Positions 45,867-58,040 are shown, counted from the stretch's first letter. The stretch: DNA of 64,000 nt from Lepas anatifera (GCA_034440635.1 JAOTON010001489.1:434001-498000), one strand, 5' to 3'. A program made the numbers and translations. Notes: generated by a model not told the origin, from the letters alone.

Positions 45867-48042
45867 TAAGTTTGTTAGCATTTTGAAAATGTGCTGTCTT
45901 CACAGTGGAAGCTTGATGCTTCATATACGCAAAGAAACTGCCCAGCATTCAAAGAAAGGGTGATCCCGAATGCTTTGAAAATGATCTGACCTCAAGTGTT
46001 TAACAAGGCTTTCAGCAGTTCGATAGCCCAGGACCCATTCATTGTCTCAGCCTAATTCCTTTAAAGGAATTATATGGTATATTTACGAGAAATGAAATGA
46101 TATATAATTTACGTAAAACATTTCAGGCTTCATATTCGTGTTCTCTCAGAACTCATATTTGACAGATCAACGCTTCATGGGCGTACTTCTTTTAGAACGC
46201 ACTAATCTGACGCTCCCTTCCATTTCGAACCTAACAGCCGCCGCAAGCTGTTCGTTGGTATTGGAGCCGGCGTGCAGGTAGTCAAGGCTACGGGATACCA
46301 AGCTGGTTCAAGTTCTGGAGGCTTTTAAAGTTTTCTGAAAGTAAAAATGTAACTTATGTTTTGAATATGATATTTCAATAGTTTTTACTTCTTAATTAAA
46401 AAAACAAGAGTAGGTTTTTAATTCATATTTTCACGAGATTTAAAAAACGACTTTCTAAGAAAGTCATGCAGTACTTTGCTTTATATGCCCACTCAAATAC
46501 ACCCACCTCCCCATAGGGTTGAGCTGTACATTGTATCCAGTGCTTAAACGCTAATGCCAGCGTTTTATGTTGCCAGGGAACTTGAACGGAGGGCTGGGGC
46601 CAGTGGCCGCGGAATGTACTCTCAGCATATCCTATTGGTCTGCAGGTGGTGAGCTATTGGACGAATGATTTAAGAACAAAGGGCTTTGCGGCGTGCTCTA
46701 TCACTTAGCTATATCAGTTCAGATGTCATTTTAAAAGTGACACATTTTCTTTAGGCATAGCGGTTAAAATCGTGACTTCCAGAGAACATTCAATTAGCGT
46801 ATTGAAAAATAGCTTTAATGTCATACGATCAAAGAGCTAGTGCATTGCTACCTATTCCCTCTTCCCAGAAGCATGTGCATCACTAAGCCGGCAATCTCCT
46901 CCCATAAACGTTGAAAGTAGTGGGGCATGTCGGCGTCCGCTCCAAAATAAACGCAAGTGCCTTCAAATTCCAAATTGTACGCAAATTTTCTCCATGACTA
47001 TACTAGAAAATAAGATGCGTTAAGGCGTATCCCCTCACACTACTTACCTATGAAGTCTATGTCGGGTTGTGCCATTTTTGGTAGCCGCGAAGACCAAGCG
47101 TTACAATGGATGCTTTCCGTGCCATCCTGATCACTAATTTTCTCTGCAAACACATGAACAGGTGTGTTAGTTAAGATTGATGAAAGAGTAGAACAATTTG
47201 GAGGCCTGCTTTCTAAGTTGCCTGCATAAGCAACTTTGGTGGCCGTTTTTACACAAAATATACAAAGACATTCAATTCAGAAATGTACGCACAGGTAGAT
47301 GAAAAAAAAAACATTTAAGGCAAACTCATCAAATTCATGGAAATATTGTTCTGAGGAAAGATTTACCTCAGCATGCAAAGTTAACTGGTAAGAGCACCAC
47401 CACTTGCAAAATTGCGGCGATGGCTTCATATCTCCTCTATGTTTGTGAGGTATGGATCTATGTATCTGTGGGGTGCCCGGGTACACCTAATGGAACACCC
47501 AACTAGTGTTAGAATATTCAGTAATTATTGTGCTCCAAACTTTAAGAACTTGGGAACTTTAAGAACTTAAAGAACTGGTTTTATGCAGGTTTGCAGACTT
47601 GCCGCAAGCTTAAAACACCAATCGTCTACAAAATATCGACGTCAGTGCCCCCTCCCCGCCCCCCCACCGCTATTTCAGCCTTATATATGGAGATTTTAAA
47701 ATACCAAAGCAGATGCATCGAGAAAACGGTAATAAAGGTTGGTTAAGATTCCTTAACTGCAACGCAAAATATATAAGTCATGACTCCACGGGATATCTGA
47801 GACGATTTCACAATTCGTTATGACTGGGACACTACGCTGGCATCAACATCCTCCAGTATAAATTCTTACATATGCAGACATTTCAACCTTAGTGATCTTG
47901 AGAGGAATCCAAACTTTAAGTAGTTCCTCGTAATAGCCACACAAGTTCTGCATTGCGTTAGAAGAAAAACAGGTGATTTGCAATTTAAACGAACGCTCAT
48001 CCCTGGACGAAAACTCGAGCCAAACATTCCAGCCTGTCTTGC
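45867..48042. other. SCYL2 intron, nothing recognised
   Basis: About 2.2 kb of AT-rich intron without a recognisable exon, MITE or microsatellite. Confidence 0.45.
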
Positions 48043-48163
48043 CTGAGAACTCGAGCCCGCCTAGTTTCCAGGTGCCCCGCTTGGTGACAAACACGCTGGC
48101 TGGACAGACGTTGCCGTGCAGGATGTGGGCAGAGTAGTGCAGGAACGAGAGAGCCTCCGTCAC
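48043..48163 (-). CDS. SCYL2: SCYL2 exon: pseudokinase catalytic-loop region
   Basis: The acceptor is GTTGTTCCAG at 48164. Translation: VTEALSFLHYSAHILHGNVC, PASVFVTKRGTWKLGGLEFS. It matches the SCYL2 block LQVSEGLSFLHSSVKMVHGNITPENIILNKSGAWKIMGFDF. The kinase HRD motif is replaced by HGN and DFG by LEF, consistent with the degenerate active site of the SCY1-like family. The best donor is CAG/GCAAGA at 48043/48042, a GC-type donor, and no good GT lies nearby. Kinase N-lobe exons must lie further right and were not found. Confidence 0.87.
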
Positions 48164-49124
48164 CTGGAACAACCCACACCACCAGTCCTGTCACAACAGC
48201 TGCGGGTCCCCTCGTCGTCCAGGAGAAAATGAGCATGGGCACTTGCTCTACTCTTGACTAATCATGCATCCCCAATACGGTTTCAATTGTAATCAATAAC
48301 AATATGCTGAGCTTAGGCTAGAACATAGCGGGAAAGCTGTATGTGGAGATCAAAACTACTTAGTGTCTGATATTACTCTACAATGAGAAATAGGCATAAT
48401 CAATGGAAAATGATATACATTATATACTGATTTAAAAGTAGCTAGGCCTTCACATACCCATCGCTGAACAACACAATGCTATAGCACCAACATTTCACCA
48501 CCATCTGTTCGTAGACAGCCAGGCGAAAGGCAAACAGGCAGTACTGCTCCGTCCGACCGACTGGAGTAGTTAAAACCGGACAGGGGTATCTATCGCTGGA
48601 TCCGGTCCCTCCAATAAAACGATGACAACACCTCTGACCACAGCCAACACCGCGGTCAGAAAGCAGCCCGAAAATACAACCGCTCCTGACTGAGGGGTAA
48701 GCGGTGCCGATGCTGTCATCCTTCTCAATAAACGTCGTCGTCGTCACCGTCTGGGCCGGTCCAACGACGCTCTTGACAGCCGCAGCGCGTCCTCCGACCG
48801 CCCTCTCCAGCCGCAATTTGGTGATTGGACAGAGAGTGTAGGTTCTCGGGCTGGGCCCCAAAATTAAACGTGTTTACGTCGGCGGTGTGTTTTGTACTTT
48901 GTATCTGATATACTTGTCAGATACGATCACGGTGTGGCCCTTTCATGTTCATGTATATTTATTACAAACACTTGCACTCAATTAAGTAGGTTTTAAGTGC
49001 TCTTGTGATGAGTATGAGGCGATTAAAAACTAGTGAAGTTGGAAATGAAGCTGAAAATTGCAAAAGGCTGGGTTATAAAACAAACTCAAATGTGATAGCC
49101 AAGTAATTAAGCCTTTCCCACCTG
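48164..49124. other. Probable SCYL2 intron; unassigned open frame
   Basis: A 139-residue open frame on the minus strand (48861-48442) has no recognisable motif and no splice-phase link to SCYL2. Otherwise nothing is recognised. Confidence 0.35.
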
Positions 49125-49129
49125 TTAAA

Positions 49130-49966
49130 CACGCGCATTGACGGGGGGCGGGTACCCGCCCCCTCGGGTTTTTCGGAGATAGTAGAAAAACGGCGGCGCG
49201 CACGCTGCCGTACTTGGTATACCTTTTTCCTCATCATTTTTACAACTTCTGTGAAAATTTTAAGTTTAGGTCGTCTCAGGTCAGGTCACCAGTACAGGTC
49301 AAGTGACCCGACCTCAAAAAAAAAGTTTAAGATAGCATAAGTCGGAGCAGGGTGAACTTATCCGATTGAAACTCATATCACATAATAGCCCCACCGAGTT
49401 CTCTAAAATATGTTCCGGTATTTTTGATATCGATGACCTAAGGTCAGGTACGAGGCATGACCTCTCCATTGGAAATACATGGGAAACATGGTTTTTGCGG
49501 AATAACTCAGTAACGGATGGTGATAGAGCATTTATTTTAGCTGCATTAGGCTTGCCTGGTCTTTGCAGTTCTAATGATATGCATTTTTATATAATTTGAT
49601 CTTGACCTGACCTCAGGCCAGATCAAATCCTTGATTTGACCTAGCAAGGTCAAATTATATATCATTCGATTCGGCTTGCTGAGAGGATTCATATAGTTCA
49701 AGTCGTTTTGCTCTATCTTTACTTGTTCAGATGAAATGGCCGAAAAACTGAATTTACATGTTATTCCTATGACGGCATGTTTTGACCTCTCGTGACCTTA
49801 AATGTGACCTGACAAAAAATGGTTCAAATTTTTCGATGGAGAAGTGGATGGGCAGCCCAATGCCGTTTACCGTTTTTCGCTACCTACCGTGGTTCTCGAG
49901 ATCTTAGGGGGAGGGCGAGTACCCCCGTCAATGCGAAGGTGGCTCAGACCCCCGTCAATGCGCGTG
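49130..49966 (+). mobile_element. TTAA element, family A, copy 7
   Basis: Left TTAA at 49125-49128 with one extra A before CACGCGCATTGACGGGG. Right TTAA at 49967-49970. Good full-length copy with the GGCGGCGC hairpin, shared core and about a dozen AGGTCA/TGACCT half-sites. Confidence 0.92.
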
Positions 49967-50099
49967 TTAAGTAATATCCTAAGCTCAATATGTGTGGCAG
50001 ATAGGAGGTGAATATTAGATCATTCCGACAAAAATACGACCGTGCGAACAGCCAAATGTCATTTCTGGATGATGTATCGAATAACAAGTACGTCAAAAA

Positions 50100-50760
50100 T
50101 ACGGTTTTTCACTGAGGTCTTTTACCTACGATAGTGCACCAAAAACACTTAATTCACGATCACAAGCCACCAACATGTGTTCCGCACGTTTATTGCAGGT
50201 ACACGATACACACAAGACAAGGCACGAGTCAGAGCGAATTTGGTGGCGAGCCGAGGGAACAAAGAACAGCGAGCGAAAACATGGGGAGGGAAATAGGAGT
50301 GCCGAGCTAATTTGAAGGGGATGAGCGAAGTGTGAGTGCCGTCTGTCATGCTCGAAATACGAAAAATAAGAAGCGCCGCGAGCCGCGGCCCGGGGAGCGT
50401 TGCGGGATGGATCTTTCTTCGGTACCATCCGGGGAATTGCGTGAGTGAGCGCCGCCTCACCTTCGTGGATGGTGTTGCGAAATAAATTCGTGCGCCATGA
50501 AGTTGACCGCGGGAGGCCTCCTGACATTACCGGCGCAGGGGGCGACTACGACGCACACAGATCCGCGGAACGGGGGCAGCGGCACGGCGGCGACGCCTCG
50601 GCGGCGAAGCATCACGGCAGATGAGGGGCTGACCGAGCGATCGCATCGCCCGGAAGCGCACGTGGTTTAGCACGGTAGTCACGAGAATTTCATTAACTGG
50701 CAGCAACACGAGACGGGGCAGGGTGGGAGAGAGTAGAGATTGTTCGGGGACCAGGGAAGA
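50100..50760. other. GC/CpG-rich segment, unassigned
   Basis: CpG-rich with open frames on the minus strand (133 residues, 50527-50126) that show no recognised domain. It may be an island at the 5' end of SCYL2 or a retroelement fragment. TTTATTGCAGG and CTTTATTGATACACACA stretches resemble antisense polyadenylation signals. Confidence 0.35.
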
Positions 50761-51079
50761 CGGGAAACAACTTTATTGATACACACATCGCCAAGGAATA
50801 GCGGCTAACGACAATTCATCAGCTAAGCTTCCAATGTTGTGCCTAACAAATCTTTAACAAATATATAGCTCATTAGTAATAAAGTCTCCCTTTAAGTCAG
50901 GCACTGGTAAGGCACACCTAGGCAAGGCGGGTGAAATATCACATTAATAGTTCCATAACATGCTAGTCCCCACAGCATTACGCGGCGAATATATTGATTT
51001 GCTCGAATAAGTCACAGGTGGCTTAGCAGCTCACAGACCTCTCCTTACCATCACTGGTTAGCCTCAAGTCGCACCATAG

Positions 51080-52200
51080 AGTCATTTGGTGAGAGAGATC
51101 ACTGCCTACACGCCAAAGGAGGGGGGTAACGGCGCAACACACCACCATACCTCCGGCCCCGCCCAACATGGGCGCCAGCTCACAACATCAACTCCAGGAG
51201 AGGCGGATGCCAGCCGCCAGAGACATCCCTCAAATAGACGCCTGTGTCACATTCCATTTGCCGTGCAATACGGCTCACGTCACCACAGCAGCCCGCAATG
51301 TTTTACCGTCTATAGAATGGCTCCAGAGAATCAAAGGCAAATGGGGTTTCTGCCCCACCCCCCTCCCGCCCCATGCCCTATAGCAACATCAGCCCATCAC
51401 ACAAGGGCTCCAGCAACCACTTCTCAAGAGCCTCAACAGCTCAATCTCACAGAAGATCTCAACTACCCCCTCTGTCCCCTGCAGCTGCAGCAGCTCGTCT
51501 CTCAAGTTCTCCTATAGCCCCAAGCTCCCGCAGCCCATTTCACGATGGCTTCAGCCGATCCGACCTCCAGCAGCTAACCACAAGGGAGAAGCCCAGCTTC
51601 CCGGGCTGACAGGGGTGAACCAGTGCTCCTGGGAAACCAGACTGCTGTGGTGACGGCGGGAATGATCAGCTCACCAGCCGTACATACCATCAGTCACTGA
51701 CGTACACTTAAACTCAACCCGCTCCACGCACGCGCGCACAGCAACACAGAGCCGTCCCCCCGGCGGCACCCCGCAGACATCACTGCCGGCGCATCTCCGG
51801 TACAGCAACACCACCTCCGCGTGAGGGGTCGCTCTGGCTCCCTCCCCACCAGCCAGACAGCTCTGGTTGGCTTTTACAGCCGCTAACGGCCCGAATTAAC
51901 ACTTCACGTTATCCCGACTGGGTCTAAAGCTTTGAAAAACGGAGCGGACTCCCCACCTCCTCAGTCCACACCAATCAGCGCTGGTTACATCCGGTCGGCG
52001 GGATCACACAAAGGCCGACAGCCGTTTTCATCCGCTTTCCGAGATCAAATAAGGACCAACAGCCAAATGCTGCCGGTTCGCAGTACAACCGGCGGGCGTC
52101 ACGACCAGAAGAAAGGTCGGACTCAGTCCGAGCTGTTTCGGAGCTTGCCCGGCCAATCAACAACGATCTGTTAAAAAACCGCAATTAGCAGTGCCAATAC
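51080..52200. other. GC-rich segment, unassigned
   Basis: Pro/Ser/Gln-rich open frames on the plus strand (51086-51517 and 51373-51609) overlap in different frames, so composition more than coding may explain them. No start, splice or domain evidence. It may be part of a degraded retroelement. Confidence 0.3.
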
Positions 52201-52459
52201 ATCCCACAGTCCAAAATGAAGTAGCTTGCTAAAAATATATATTCTAGCTTCATGTCTGGATTTTGTAACCCAATCAAATATAATCCTGCTGCCTTAAAGT
52301 CAACACCACCGAAAACGCGGGGGGGACTTTCAAACTAGCCAAACTTCAACCTGCTCCTGTTAACAAATAATTCCCTCTAAAAGCAAAATTCATATAATTT
52401 GGCATCATTTTTGCCTTTCTCAATGGATGGTTGCATAACTTTCCGATTTCTCCCCAATT

Positions 52460-52960
52460 CGACTGAAATGTGAAATTTTCAGATGATAAGTGGGGCCCGT
52501 CTCCCCATCGCGTAAGCCAGCGAAGCTTCAGGAATCCGCTCAGACACCAGATCCGTGATACTCTCCCATTAGAAGCCCCGGCCGACCCAGCTGAGAGCCG
52601 GGGTCGCGGTGTGCGTGACAGCGTGCCCCGGCCGCCCCCGCCGACACCTGTTGGTGTGGCTGGGGTGCGAGCGACGCGCACCGGCCAGCATATCGACCCT
52701 GTACCGGCGGCATCGACCTGCCGGCCGCCAGCCGTGAGCCGGCTGTACGGCTGACAGAGTTACAGCCGGCCATCACGGCATCTCCTGCCTGACCGGATAT
52801 CGGAGGCTGAGGCTGAGTCCTGGTCCTCGGAGGAGGGCGTTGGGCTAGCGCTGGGCCTGTGAGGACGCGTGACCTAGGCTCCGCTGTAAGACGGAACAGA
52901 ATCTCGGACGCAGTGCACTGGCTTTACATGGACCGCTGTGCGTTTGGTTGTATATAATAC
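52460..52960 (+). other. GC-rich tract, possible retroelement tail
   Basis: An open frame at 52470-52754 is Pro/Arg-rich and includes RTGQHIDPVPA, loosely like the basic C-terminus of a Gypsy-type polyprotein. It is followed by a GC-rich stretch and then AT-rich DNA. No protease, RT or integrase motif or LTR pair is visible, so the call is speculative. Confidence 0.2.
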
Positions 52961-54640
52961 ACGTATTTATTGCGTGGTTACTTTCTAAATGTTTTTTGAT
53001 GTCACATTCGGATGTAGTTAGTGTTGTTTATAACGAAATATGCGCGCCACCGGTCGGTCTACTGATCAAGACAGTAATGGATTACTGGCAAGACCCTCCA
53101 CCGCGATTGACAGGACAATCCCACAAAAACAATCCGCCACTGGCCAAGAGTTATGAGGAATTTGAAAAAATAAACATTGCATTTTGAACATCATTGCCAC
53201 TCTTTTTCAATGGATTGCAGCCTGATACAAATCGATCACATTTTTTTCAATTTGACGGGTAGATTTCGAGATCATTGGTGGGTAGGGGGAGGGAAACTGA
53301 CACATCCGCCTGACAGAAAGAGAGGTAGCCAGGAGCCTGATAGACAAAAATGTCGGAGCTGAATCAATGAAGCCCGAGACTCAGGAGAATCGACTCACGC
53401 CACGGGGCTCAGAACTTTAGACATTGGGCCACAAACGGGAAAAGAAACAGAGTTGCACGACCAACTGAGTATACAGTTGTAGCAATTCAATTTTCCTATC
53501 ACGTATAGTCCGTAGTGGCTACCAACAGAGACAGACTCAGGCATTGTCCTGTGAAAGAAGCTGAAGCTATTAAAGAAGCTGCTTATTTGATATTCCAGAC
53601 CGTACAAGTGGAGATAGGGAGACGAGGAGCGGAAGCCAGCGTGAAGAAATGTTCACTTCATGTTTAACCAAATTGGCTTAATTATAACAATTATTCAAAT
53701 GCGACAATTAAATAATGACATTTATGATAGTGTCTAAAACAAACCGTAATCTAGATATATTCAGCCTTTGCTATTCGTGCAATGTTGTGCATGTTCTACT
53801 GCCTCAGCTGCTGGCGGTACCTCCGGCGGCCGGTCTGGCGACTGAATAAATCATCTGGAACGTGTCAAGACTGGAACCAGGTCACGGCACCAGAGTCAGG
53901 CGGTAACTTTATATTCTGGCTTCTCGGAAACACCTGCACCGCTCCTGTCTCGGTGGTCTTCATATCTTAAACTGGTGGAGCCTGAGCCCAGCGGTCACGA
54001 GCAAATATCCAGCGGCGAGTATTGCCGTGGAAGACTTTCCACCTGAGAGAGTTAAGGAAGCTTTGCGACACCCTCTAAGGCAAGCTCTTAGAATGTCATA
54101 GCGAGGCTTATCCATCTCGACGGGGCAGCCTGGAGCGCTCACTCAAATCGATATTTGTGATGCATCAGAGCTTTTATAAATCGTTGATAAATCCCCAGGG
54201 AGGCGCTGCCAAGTTGTGCTGAGATGCTGCTCTAGGCTACCCACTAGCTAGTGATTTGGTAAGGTTTAAGTCAGATCCTCTGGCTGTAAGACTGAGAAGC
54301 AGCGGCTGAAAGTTAAGTAGGCAAAAGCGTACATGCTTTGTTACGCCGCCAGAAAAGCTGTTTTATAGTTGTTACAGTGGTTTTCTTTCAAGTTTTGAGC
54401 GATAGAATCCGGTGGCATAAGTGAAAATGTCGCAAAAAGCGATAGTCCGTATATGGTATAAGATAATAATTGTGTAAGCAAATCAATATGTACTATCAGG
54501 CAGAAAAAGGTCTTGAAATGGACCAAAGGGATTGATAAGTATGATCGTTAAGGTGAATATCAAGTCTCCGCGTATCAGGCATGCACACGAGCTCTGTCAT
54601 ATCCCTGTCCGTACTTTGCGAGAACACCTATGATGTGTTC
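52961..54640. other. Unassigned sequence
   Basis: Nothing recognised on either strand: no exon of SCYL2, no MITE terminus, no microsatellite. Confidence 0.45.
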
Positions 54641-54652
54641 CCATGTACAGGG

Positions 54653-55029
54653 CAGTGGCGGATCCAAGGGGGGGAAAAGGCATTTGCCCCCCCCTCCAAC
54701 GGAAAAGTTCGGGGCAAAACTATGTTTTTGCCCGCCAAAGTGATCGACCTCCTTTTTTCCCTGACTCCTTTTTAGTTTATAAGCAATATTTTGGTGCTTC
54801 AAATCTCAACTCCAAACAGAAACAGTTAAGATTCAGTGTAAATATTAGGCCTTGGACTGGAAAAAGGATCTCGGGTCCATCTTTTTCACCCCGAGACGTT
54901 TTTTCCGCCTCAAATACCCAAAATTCTACCGGCAAGTGGTATTGTAGCGCAGCTTTCACGGCGTGACGTTTTTTTCGACTTTTGACTTTGGTTTGCCCCT
55001 CCCAAACCGACCGGCTAGATCCGCCACTG
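54653..55029 (+). mobile_element. hAT-type MITE (CAGTGGCGGATCC family), copy 3
   Basis: Ends CAGTGGCGGATCCAAGG and CCGGCTAGATCCGCCACTG. The left octamer GTACAGGG and right octamer GTACAAAA share five bases. Interior matches the copy at 25995 closely. Directly adjacent to the next element. Confidence 0.9.
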
Positions 55030-55037
55030 GTACAAAA

Positions 55038-55298
55038 CATAGGCGGATCCAGGGGGCAAGGGGGGCACGTGCCCCCGATCGACCCTCGGCGCCCCCTGAA
55101 AGGTCGATGGCGCCCCTGAAATGTCGCTTCCCACCCCCCGCCCAGGATGCGAAAGTCGGCGACCACCGATAGGATTTGGCGCCCACCTGATAGCTTTTGC
55201 CGGTCATAAGTGGCGCCCCCTGGTCCGGATGGCGCCCCCGGTCCGGATGGCGCCCCCGGGAAGGTGCCCCCCGATCGGCAATCCTGGATCCGCCTATG
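55038..55298. mobile_element. hAT-type MITE (CATAGGCGGATCC family), copy 2, exact 8-bp duplication
   Basis: Terminal repeats CATAGGCGGATCCAGG and CCTGGATCCGCCTATG. GTACAAAA precedes (55030-55037) and follows (55299-55306) exactly. The interior contains a short tandem repeat, GGTCCGGATGGCGCCCCC, at about 55220-55257. It inserted at the edge of the previous MITE. Confidence 0.93.
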
Positions 55299-55889
55299 GT
55301 ACAAAATTCATAAAAAACATTAGTTTTTAAAGAAAATGGGCAAAATCGGGGGGTTCAGAGCCGTCATTTCCGGCTTGCCCCAAACACTCCTCCTTTGGAT
55401 CCACAAGTGCCCACACTGATAGAAAAATTCACCAGAGCAAAACATTATGTTGACGAAAGCATGTGAGTAATACTTTGAAACAATATCTTAAGCATAGTGC
55501 AATTATTTTGAAACGAGGAGGACTTTGTTTAGAATAAGTTCCTACATGACCATGACCCACGGTTCCATTAGTCAAACGCTAGTCAGGATCGAAAGACGCT
55601 AGTCAGAATTCAGTCAGACGCTAATCAACCTTCAGCCTGACTAGCCTCTCCTGGTTCCAAGGTCACGCACTCTCGCTGTAACCTGTTAATGAGTGCGTCG
55701 ACACCAATATGTATTCGTCTCCAAATCGTTGCAGGATGGTCAAAGCATCGAAAAATTTTTGGCGCACGCGCCGACGCTGCACGTGTCTAACCAATAATTC
55801 GCACTCTAATTGAGTCTTTGTGAAGCGTTTGCGACGGGTGGTTGATCGTCGGGGCCTGCGACTCTTACCCCCGGGGCCGCACCCGACAA

Positions 55890-56118
<229 letters not shown>

Positions 56119-56615
56119 GGCGAATAAGTGCATATCTTACATAAATCTCATCCCGTACACCTCTCGTCTCTGACACCTTAAGAAGCTATTCCAGGTCAGT
56201 GACACAATTTTACTAGCTGTGCTTGTGTTTGTTTTCAAATGTTTTTTTAGCACGTCTTTAGGAGTGGCTATTGTTTATTGCATGTTTTACCTTTCATTGA
56301 CTTCACCTATAATTAATTGGGTATGTGTCTGTTAGTGATAAATGCATATACAGTCATACAGTCATACTGTCATACCTGACTAAGGTGTGCCTTCTGACTA
56401 AATCGGATTTTACTTAATGATATGGAAATTATTTGAAGTTGGAACCAACAGCGTTTGATGATAAATTGGATGTATGGTCAGTGCTTACAGGCAGGTATTG
56501 GCAACATAGGTCTAAATATTTCACAGGTATCATAACCGTCGAAAAAAGGGGGTACGGGGGCATGTCCCCCCTCCACTTTAGCCGCATCTTTCAGTATAAA
56601 CACCATTAATAGAAA

Positions 56616-56819
56616 CTAACAGAAGTGCTCTTGTTGCAGAATGTGCTGTGTCGAGCCCGTTTTGGACAATGTAAGAGGGCAACGGGCTCTCTTCCTCAGA
56701 CGAAGTCCCCCGCTGCCGCCGCTGTAGTGGATGAAGTCGTTTGGGTGGACAAAGTCCGCGTGATCACCGGGGAGATTCACAATGACGTTGTGCTGTTGCG
56801 GGTGGTAGTAATATTCGTA
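56616..56819 (-). CDS. Candidate terminal exon of an unidentified gene
   Basis: From an acceptor-like TTTCACTGACAG at 56820 an open frame of 67 codons runs to TAG at 56616-56618. It begins YEYYYHPQQHNVIVNLPGDH, continues ADFVHPNDFIHYSGG and then RLRKRAR. The Tyr/His-rich, low-complexity start and a tribasic site look protein-like, and base composition is richer in GC than flanks. No start codon lies in frame, so an upstream exon would be needed. Family unknown. If real, it lies upstream of the known SCYL2 exons on the same strand, so it would be a separate gene. Confidence 0.3.
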   Translation of the reverse strand, partial: YEYYYHPQQHNVIVNLPGDHADFVHPNDFIHYSGGSGGLRLRKRARCPLTLSKTGSTQHILQQEHFC

Positions 56820-57178
56820 CTGTCAGTGAAATATCAACGTGTTCGGGACACTGTTAAAGTGATCGCGGGACAGGTGTTGAAAGTTGAAGATGAGCGAAAG
56901 GAGGAACAGATATCTGTGGTGCGACTGGTCAGCCACGGCGCTTCTTGACCGTACATGGTTGTAAGTGTACAAATAGTTGAAATACAGAATTCCCATTTGC
57001 CACCTATGCAGTTTTGAGGTGAACACAGGAAGTTTCATGTATTGTTTAATACTGAGATAGAAATAATCAACTTAAAAACGTACCTGATACGAGTCCTTTG
57101 AAATTCCCTTCTAGTTGATAAATACTCCAAAATCTGCATACGGTTTCAGTTTAAATCCAGCAAAGACTAAAATGAAAT

Positions 57179-57210
57179 AGTGCAGATGCACCCGAGGGTG
57201 CATCTGCACT
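57179..57210. repeat. Perfect 15-bp-arm hairpin
   Basis: AGTGCAGATGCACCC, spacer GA, then its exact reverse complement. It stands alone in otherwise unremarkable DNA. Confidence 0.95.
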
Positions 57211-57396
57211 GTATACCTGCCCGCGGCTCTTTTAGTCACGACAAACACATGACCAGTTCCTAACCAAGGTGCTGGATCAATCTCTGAACCACGGTATTGT
57301 TCGTCACGGGTTTGTCGGCAGGTTCGTTTTGGTATAGGTTGACCTTAATCGCTATCGGAACGCGAACTCATTATCAGGCCTAGCCATGTTAAAGCC

Positions 57397-57771
57397 CTAA
57401 TCAGAGAACATGTCCTGAGTTGATTCTTCGTTGGTCACTTGAAAATGGTGAATACATTCAGGACTAATGGCGAGTTTCTGACCAATAGCTTGACACAGGC
57501 TTGACCTCTTTTTAGACCTAATCATTGGAACGCAAACTTTTTTATCGTTAAGAGTTTGTTTGGCAGCAAAAAGTTCGTCAATTTTTTTCAGTGCATAGAC
57601 CCACCCGGCGGTCGTATTTTCATAAAAAGAGGGAGACAAAATTACAGCAACGTTGACAAGGGCCTTAAATTGAGCAGAGTTGACCGTTGATGGTATACAT
57701 ACCGTGACTATTATCATGTCAAACGCGCTCAATATTTGCTGCATGTGAAACTGAACCGATCTGGTCTTCAA
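57397..57771 (-). CDS. Unidentified single-exon open frame, 124 residues
   Basis: Starts at ATG 57771 and ends at TGA. Segments such as NVAVILSPSFYENTTAGW and KKVCVPMIRSKKRSS show an alternating hydrophobic-strand and basic pattern, loosely like the later strands of a TIR-type fold. I cannot assign a family. An open frame of this length is not rare by chance in a window this size, so coding status is uncertain. Confidence 0.25.
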   Translation of the reverse strand: MKTRSVQFHMQQILSAFDMIIVTVCIPSTVNSAQFKALVNVAVILSPSFYENTTAGWVYALKKIDELFAAKQTLNDKKVCVPMIRSKKRSSLCQAIGQKLAISPECIHHFQVTNEESTQDMFSD

Positions 57772-57787
57772 AACAACGTTAATATTG

Positions 57788-58040
57788 CACGTGCGTAATT
57801 AAGCAGGCATATTCGACAAGGTGTGCTTAATGAAGTACAGTGCTCCTAATTACGCACGAGCCCAGACCGATGGAAAAACGGTTATCTAATGACAGCGAAT
57901 GCAGCTCAAGCTTTCCAAGCTTGGCAAAGGTTAGACAATGCACGAAACCATGATATAAAAATTGCATTATTAGCCATGGCACCGTTCTGTAATAAATTCA
58001 TAATCCACGTTAGGTGCGCGTAATTAGGACACTTGACCCT
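57788..58040. repeat. Three copies of a CGTAATTA-centred motif
   Basis: CGTGCGTAATTA (57790-57801) and TAATTACGCACG (57847-57858) form a 12-bp perfect inverted repeat around about 45 bp. A third version, GCGCGTAATTAGGACAC, lies near 58016. The second and third also share a TAGGA/TCCTA flank. They sit directly upstream of the open frame 57771-57397. Confidence 0.7.

Noticed and set aside
50126..50527. 133-residue open frame as the SCYL2 N-terminus
   Set aside because: No residue pattern of the kinase N-lobe or the conserved SCYL2 start is visible. High GC explains the length.
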